DNA from: CAZKAP01 sp964550895
GTDB taxonomy: Bacteria > Bacteroidota > Bacteroidia > Flavobacteriales > Flavobacteriaceae
Direction: 5' to 3'
Length of the DNA: 9,596 nt
Assembly (NCBI GenBank): GCA_964550895.1
Contig: CAZKAP010000061.1
Coordinates: 1 to 9,596 of the forward strand
Shown here: piece after piece, positions 5,795-9,596 of the stretch
Position numbering within the stretch: position 1 is the first letter of the stretch
Layout of the letters: every line of letters starts with the position of its first letter
Translations under genes and position numbers: made by a program
The notes under the pieces: model-generated
The model's input: only the letters and a program-made list of their open reading frames with translations
What the model was told of the DNA's origin: nothing
The model's database searches: none

Positions 5795-7882
5795 ATGGAC
5801 CCTAACCGACCTAACCGCTTCTTACACCACATCACCCGCCCCGGGCTGATCAGCCTGCTGATAACCGTATTGATCCTACTGATATTTCCCTGGCGTATCG
5901 ATAAATTCAGCGCTGAGCTTGTGGATAGTAAGCTACACGAAGAAGGTGCAAACTTTTATATGCAGGACTTCGATGGGGATGGTCGTCAGGAACAAATGCT
6001 CCTCTTCCCTAACACCCTGGGAAATGCCTCTTTCCATCTGTTTAACGATAGGGGAGAACTGCTGAATCAATGGAATTATCAGGAGAAATTCTTGAATCGG
6101 AAGTACACCGCCAGATTCACCGATATCAACCGTGACGGATTTCTGGAGGTCGCGAATTTTACCCGGCGACGCGACTCGGTATTCCTGAATATCGTACAGC
6201 CCCTGGATGAAAACGGTTTTCCCCGGCGACAGGTTTTCATCGACAGTATTGGGAATTACGTTCCCGGCAGGGCTTATGAAGACCTGCATGAAGTCGGTTC
6301 GACCGGCCTGTACAACGACAGGGGAAACGGACGGGATTCGCTGCTGTTTTTTACACTGGAATCGGGCTATTCCGGTTATCCCAGAAACCTGTACCGGCTA
6401 AACCTGAAGGATGGCTCCCTGAAGCGCAGTCCGCATTTGGGCAATCGATTAGCGGGATTTAATGTGGCGGATCTGGATGGTAATGGAAGCCCGGAATTCC
6501 TGATGATGGTGAATTCTTCATCGAATGACCGCTGGTTTCACGATTCCTACCACGAACGTACCGACGAGAGCAGCTGGCTTATGGTTCTCGATTCCGAACT
6601 TCAATTTTTCCTGCCGCCCAGGGAGTTTACATCGGAGTTCAGTTCGGTTATCCCGGATACGCTGATTCGAAAGGGCCGGACTCGCCTGCTTGTGGCGGTG
6701 CTGAGCAAGAAGCAGGATGAGCTCCCTTCCCATTTTCTGGTCCTCGATAACCGAGGGAAAGTCCTGGATAGTGCAGCGATTGGACGATCCCAACTGAAAA
6801 TCCGCCGGAAAGAGCAGGGAGGGGGCTTTCTGGTATATGTATTGCAAGAGGGCAGGCTGCTCGATTACGATCGGGAACTCCGCTTACAAAACGAAATGGA
6901 ACTGCCGGGCTCAACCGAATTTCACGGCATGGACATCGACGGAGATGGCAAACTGGAGTGGGTCTTTAAAGATACCCAAAAGGATGAATTGAGGATAAGC
7001 ACACCGGACTTCGCCCACATTACTTCGATACGCCTTCCGGTCCGGCTGTGGGATAAGGATCCCATCGGTGTACAACGACTCAGCGGGGGTTCACTCTTCT
7101 GGGTTTTCAGTGGTAATCGCCTGTTTAGGTTCACTTATGAGCTGAATCCCTGGTATTATGGCAGACTGGCCATATATCCCTTGGTTTACTTGCTCATACT
7201 GGGAGTCGTTTACCTGATCATGAAGGCCCAGTCCTGGCAGGAAGGACGGAAAAGAGAGGTGGAGCGGCAAATCGCGGAACTCCAATTACGGACCATAAAG
7301 AACCAGATGGATCCGCATTTCGTTTTTAATGCGATCAGCACCATAGCAGATATGCGACTGGAAGATAAGTGGGAGGCAGATAAATTTATTGGTGAATATT
7401 CAGATTTTATGCGAAGGACGATATCGGGCTCGGATAAGATCATCTATTCGCTCCGGGAGGAGATCGAATATATAGAGAACTACATACGCCTGCAAAAGCT
7501 CAGGCTGGGTTTTAATTTCAGGCATGAGATACATGTAGAGAACGGCGTGAACCTGGATTTGCAGATTCCCAAGCACCTCTTGTATTCCTATGTGGAAAAT
7601 GCAATTAAACACGGCCTGAGCCGAATGGGCAAGGAGGGTGCGTTATACATCCAGCTGTTCAGGAGGGAAGGCAACCTGATCCTGATCGTATTCAATAATG
7701 CGGCTTTTCAGGAGGCGGAAAACAATACCCGGTATTCGACCGGAAACGGCATGCGCATCATGCAGGAAATGTTTGATCTCTATCAGAAACGGTATCAGCG
7801 CACCATCAGCATCCAGGTGAAATCCCCCATGCAGTTCCGGGGCGAAAGGGGCTATGGAGTCGAGTTATGTATAGGCGGGTAG
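5795..7882 (+). CDS. LytS/YehU-type sensor histidine kinase with FG-GAP-like extracytoplasmic domain
   Basis: 695 residues from ATG 5795. Order: cytoplasmic tail; TM1 (about 18-33); a large extracytoplasmic region (about 34-455) with four Asp-rich calcium-loop-like motifs DFDGDGRQE (58), DINRDGFLE (110), DLDGNGSPE (226) and DIDGDGKLE (380), as in FG-GAP/VCBS beta-propeller repeats; TM2 (about 458-478); a short coiled coil (KREVERQIAELQLRTIKNQ); a His_kinase domain with DPHFVFN (phospho-acceptor His508); and a HATPase_c domain with VENAIKHG (Asn602) and GNG (650-652). Known: this kinase class usually signals to LytTR regulators. Inferred: the propeller-like region senses a ligand or partner at the envelope. 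An in-frame GTG at 5723 would add 24 residues (719 in all); ATG 5795 is preferred because it puts TM1 near the N-terminus, but this is not settled. A receiver-only regulator follows 138 bp downstream. Confidence 0.88.
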   Translation: MDPNRPNRFLHHITRPGLISLLITVLILLIFPWRIDKFSAELVDSKLHEEGANFYMQDFDGDGRQEQMLLFPNTLGNASFHLFNDRGELLNQWNYQEKFLNRKYTARFTDINRDGFLEVANFTRRRDSVFLNIVQPLDENGFPRRQVFIDSIGNYVPGRAYEDLHEVGSTGLYNDRGNGRDSLLFFTLESGYSGYPRNLYRLNLKDGSLKRSPHLGNRLAGFNVADLDGNGSPEFLMMVNSSSNDRWFHDSYHERTDESSWLMVLDSELQFFLPPREFTSEFSSVIPDTLIRKGRTRLLVAVLSKKQDELPSHFLVLDNRGKVLDSAAIGRSQLKIRRKEQGGGFLVYVLQEGRLLDYDRELRLQNEMELPGSTEFHGMDIDGDGKLEWVFKDTQKDELRISTPDFAHITSIRLPVRLWDKDPIGVQRLSGGSLFWVFSGNRLFRFTYELNPWYYGRLAIYPLVYLLILGVVYLIMKAQSWQEGRKREVERQIAELQLRTIKNQMDPHFVFNAISTIADMRLEDKWEADKFIGEYSDFMRRTISGSDKIIYSLREEIEYIENYIRLQKLRLGFNFRHEIHVENGVNLDLQIPKHLLYSYVENAIKHGLSRMGKEGALYIQLFRREGNLILIVFNNAAFQEAENNTRYSTGNGMRIMQEMFDLYQKRYQRTISIQVKSPMQFRGERGYGVELCIGG

Positions 7883-7950
7883 CCTGCGGCTTAAACCCCA
7901 CTATTCGCTTGTATTTTAACGAAATCAAAGGTCCTGCTATACTTTATTGG

Positions 7951-8000
7951 GCCGGGTCTGCGTTGGACAGAAGCCGGGTCGATCACATTCTCCCGGTCTG
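7951..8000 (+). repeat. Short direct repeats upstream of the receiver gene
   Basis: GCCGGGTC occurs at 7951-7958 and again at 7973-7980, 22 bp start to start, with a related CCCGGTCTG at 7992-8000. Two helical turns between copies would suit a dimeric regulator, but the repeats are short and GC-rich, so chance is a real possibility. Confidence 0.3.
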
Positions 8001-8020
8001 AGCCCGAAGAATTGAACCGC

Positions 8021-8440
8021 ATGGAATCCAGGTTGACACACGTTTTAATGATCGATGACGATGAGGCCGTCAACTTTGTTCACAGGCTCCTGCTCGAGAA
8101 AGTCAGTCCGGGCATTAAGCATTCCATCGCCTGGAACGGTCAGGAAGCCGTGGATTTCCTCAAGTCGATAAAAGATTCCATTGGCTTTCCCCAGCTTATA
8201 CTGCTGGATATCAATATGCCCGTCCTGGATGGGTGGGGATTTCTCGAGGCTTTTGCCCAATTCGATACCCATTTACGCGAAGGAGCTTCCATAGTGATCA
8301 TTACGGCGTCTATGAATCCGGATGACATCAAGCGATCCCAATTATTCGAGGATGTGAAAGTCCATATGTCCAAGCCTCTTAACACGGAGCGATTGGAGAG
8401 CATCTACAAGGATCTCTTCGCCGGCACTCCGACGGTATAA
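8021..8440 (+). CDS. Single-domain response regulator (CheY-like receiver)
   Basis: 139 residues forming one receiver domain and nothing else. The acidic pocket is D12-D13-D14 (MIDDDEAV), the phospho-acceptor is Asp63 (LILLDINMP), the switch Thr is Thr95 (IITAS) and the conserved Lys is Lys118 (SKPLN). GQEAVDFL and DGWGFLEAF are typical of the small receivers common in Bacteroidota. There is no DNA-binding or enzymatic output, so it must act through protein contact or as a phosphate relay or sink. It follows the kinase gene on the same strand after 138 bp, so they may form a pair, although the gap permits a separate promoter. Start ATG 8021 is preferred to the in-frame TTG at 8012. Confidence 0.9.
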   Translation: MESRLTHVLMIDDDEAVNFVHRLLLEKVSPGIKHSIAWNGQEAVDFLKSIKDSIGFPQLILLDINMPVLDGWGFLEAFAQFDTHLREGASIVIITASMNPDDIKRSQLFEDVKVHMSKPLNTERLESIYKDLFAGTPTV

Positions 8441-8474
8441 GTGGAGTAACTACCGGTTTGGGATGCCCCGAAGT

Positions 8475-9185
8475 CTAAAAACTCATCAGCTCTTTAAATC
8501 GACTGGTTTGACGACGGGAAACTTCGACTTCTGTTCCGTCCTTGAGGTACAGGCGTATGGTTCCGCTGAACCAGGGTTCGATGCGCTCTACCCATTTCAG
8601 GTTGACGATCTGCTGCCGATTGGCCCGGAAGAAGACCTGAGGATCGAGTCGGGACTCCATGTATTGCAGGGATTTGGGTATCATGGGCTTGAACTCCTGA
8701 AAGTAAATGCGGGTGTAACTGTCCATGACCTCGAACAGTCGGATTTCCCGCAGATGAACGAACCAGCACTTTTCGCCATCCTTAACAAAAACACGGCTGT
8801 CACTGGAAAGGGTCTCTGAAACTTTTCCATCCCGGTCTTCCGGTACCCGCATTCGGTCCAGGGCCTGGGCCAGTCGCTCCCCGTTTACCGGTTTCTTCAG
8901 GTAGTCCAGGGCGTTGTACTCGAAGGCCTTAATCGCGAATTCGTCATAGGCGGTCACGAAGATAACCTGGGGGACCTCGTCCAGAGATTCCAGGAGCCCG
9001 AAGCCATCCTCTCCCGGCATTTGTATATCCAGCAGCAGCAGGTCGGGCCTGTGCTCATCTATCATGCAACGGGCTTCCTCGGGATTTGAAGCCTCGCCTA
9101 TCCATTTAATTGAGTCCATGGATTCCAGCAGCATGCGCAGTTCATTCCTGGCCAGTCGGGTGTCGTCTACGATCAGTACGTTCAT
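8475..9185 (-). CDS. LytTR family response regulator
   Basis: 236 residues. Receiver domain 1-120: acidic pair Asp7-Asp8 (LIVDDTRLARNEL), phospho-acceptor Asp53 (LLLLDIQMPGEDG), Thr78 (VIFVTAYDEFAIKAFE) and Lys98 (DYLKKPVNGERL). LytTR DNA-binding domain about 133-236: FVKDGEKCWFVHLREI, SLQYMESRLDPQVFFRANRQ, IVNLKWVERIEPWFSG and the C-terminal basic VSRRQTSRFKELM. Known: LytTR regulators bind paired direct repeats and are partners of LytS-type kinases. Its ATG overlaps the TGA of the upstream kinase by 4 nt (ATGA, 9185-9182), implying an operon and translational coupling. It ends 34 bp from the stop of the plus-strand receiver gene; no strong terminator was seen between them. Confidence 0.95.
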   Translation of the reverse strand: MNVLIVDDTRLARNELRMLLESMDSIKWIGEASNPEEARCMIDEHRPDLLLLDIQMPGEDGFGLLESLDEVPQVIFVTAYDEFAIKAFEYNALDYLKKPVNGERLAQALDRMRVPEDRDGKVSETLSSDSRVFVKDGEKCWFVHLREIRLFEVMDSYTRIYFQEFKPMIPKSLQYMESRLDPQVFFRANRQQIVNLKWVERIEPWFSGTIRLYLKDGTEVEVSRRQTSRFKELMSF

Positions 9186-9596
9186 TGGAGTTCGGGTATA
9201 GTCATATGAGATTCGACGCGTTCGCCCTGTTGCTCGAGTCGGAATTCGGGTTCTTTTCCGGCGATCAGCCGTATGCGTTCCAGGGCATTATTGAGGCCTA
9301 TACCGGAGCGCTCGCCGGTGGGTTGGAGGCGACCGGTATTAGAGACCATCAGGTGCAGACCCCCTTCGATCCGTTCGGCCCGCAATTCAATTTCACCGCC
9401 TCCCGGATTCTGGGAAATACCGTGTTTTACGGCATTTTCCACCATGAGTTGAATAACCATAGGAGGTATCTGCTCCTCGTAGAGGCCGGGGTCGATATTC
9501 ATGCTAAACTGGAGCCGGTCTTCGTAGTGGATGGACTCCAGGGCAATGTAGTTGCGAACCATTTCAATCTCTTCCTTCAACCTCACACGCTCCTGG
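9182..9596 (-). CDS. LytS-type sensor histidine kinase, 3' end only (runs off right edge)
   Basis: The last 137 codons of a larger gene; the frame is still open at the window edge, so the true start and any sensor domain lie outside. Visible: the end of the His_kinase domain (RLKEEIEMVRNYIALESIHY, EDRLQF) and the HATPase_c domain with the N box VENAVKHGI (about 9419-9445), the D/G-like region HLMVSNTGR and the G box SGIGLNNALERIRL. The phospho-acceptor His (PHFLFN-type motif) is upstream of the edge. It is cognate, by overlap, to the LytTR regulator that follows. An internal GTG at 9586 is not the start: conserved kinase sequence already precedes it. Confidence 0.9.
   Translation of the reverse strand, partial: QERVRLKEEIEMVRNYIALESIHYEDRLQFSMNIDPGLYEEQIPPMVIQLMVENAVKHGISQNPGGGEIELRAERIEGGLHLMVSNTGRLQPTGERSGIGLNNALERIRLIAGKEPEFRLEQQGERVESHMTIPELQ

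Noticed and set aside
8441..8474. Possible bidirectional terminator between the convergent receiver and LytTR genes.
   Set aside because: Only a 3-bp GGG/CCC stem without a T-tract is visible on either strand.

Overview
The window looks like chromosome of a Bacteroidota bacterium, most likely a marine member of the Flavobacteriaceae. This is inferred from gene content: two lipoproteins, LytS/LytTR-type signalling, a large repeat-built secreted protein with IPT/TIG domains, and AT-rich leaders without clear Shine-Dalgarno sites. Genus cannot be fixed. No tRNA, rRNA, CRISPR array, transposase or phage gene was seen.

Layout. (1) Positions 1-1522, minus strand: the first 507 codons of a secreted protein that continues past the left edge. 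It is built from a module of unknown fold (three copies visible, the third cut by the edge) alternating with IPT/TIG domains (two copies, identical over 275 bp of DNA). (2) 1523-1882: a 360-bp divergent intergenic region with no convincing gene. (3) 1883-4540, plus strand: a lipoprotein glycoside hydrolase with an (alpha/alpha)6-type catalytic region, a fibronectin-III-like linker and a C-terminal CBM-like domain. (4) 4591-4646: a near-perfect 17-bp inverted repeat just upstream of (5) 4653-5243, a FAS1 (fasciclin) lipoprotein, closed by a clear intrinsic terminator at 5267-5303. (6) 5308-5664: a DUF2237 protein whose start codon lies four bases after the terminator U-tract. (7) 5795-7882: a LytS/YehU-type histidine kinase with an extracytoplasmic region carrying FG-GAP-like Asp-rich repeats. 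(8) 8021-8440: a receiver-only response regulator. (9) On the minus strand, converging on (8): a LytTR response regulator (8475-9185) preceded, with a 4-nt overlap, by the 3' end of a second LytS-type kinase that runs off the right edge.

How the parts may work together. The right third holds two signalling sets arranged tail to tail: a large sensor kinase followed by a single-domain receiver, and a translationally coupled kinase/LytTR pair. The left two thirds encode envelope or secreted proteins (repeat protein, glycosidase, FAS1 lipoprotein). Control of these surface genes by either signalling set is possible, but the sequence does not show it. The best candidates for something new are the mosaic repeat gene with its unrecognised Cys-Cys module, the long hairpin in front of the FAS1 gene, the terminator abutting the DUF2237 start, and the FG-GAP-like sensor kinase.
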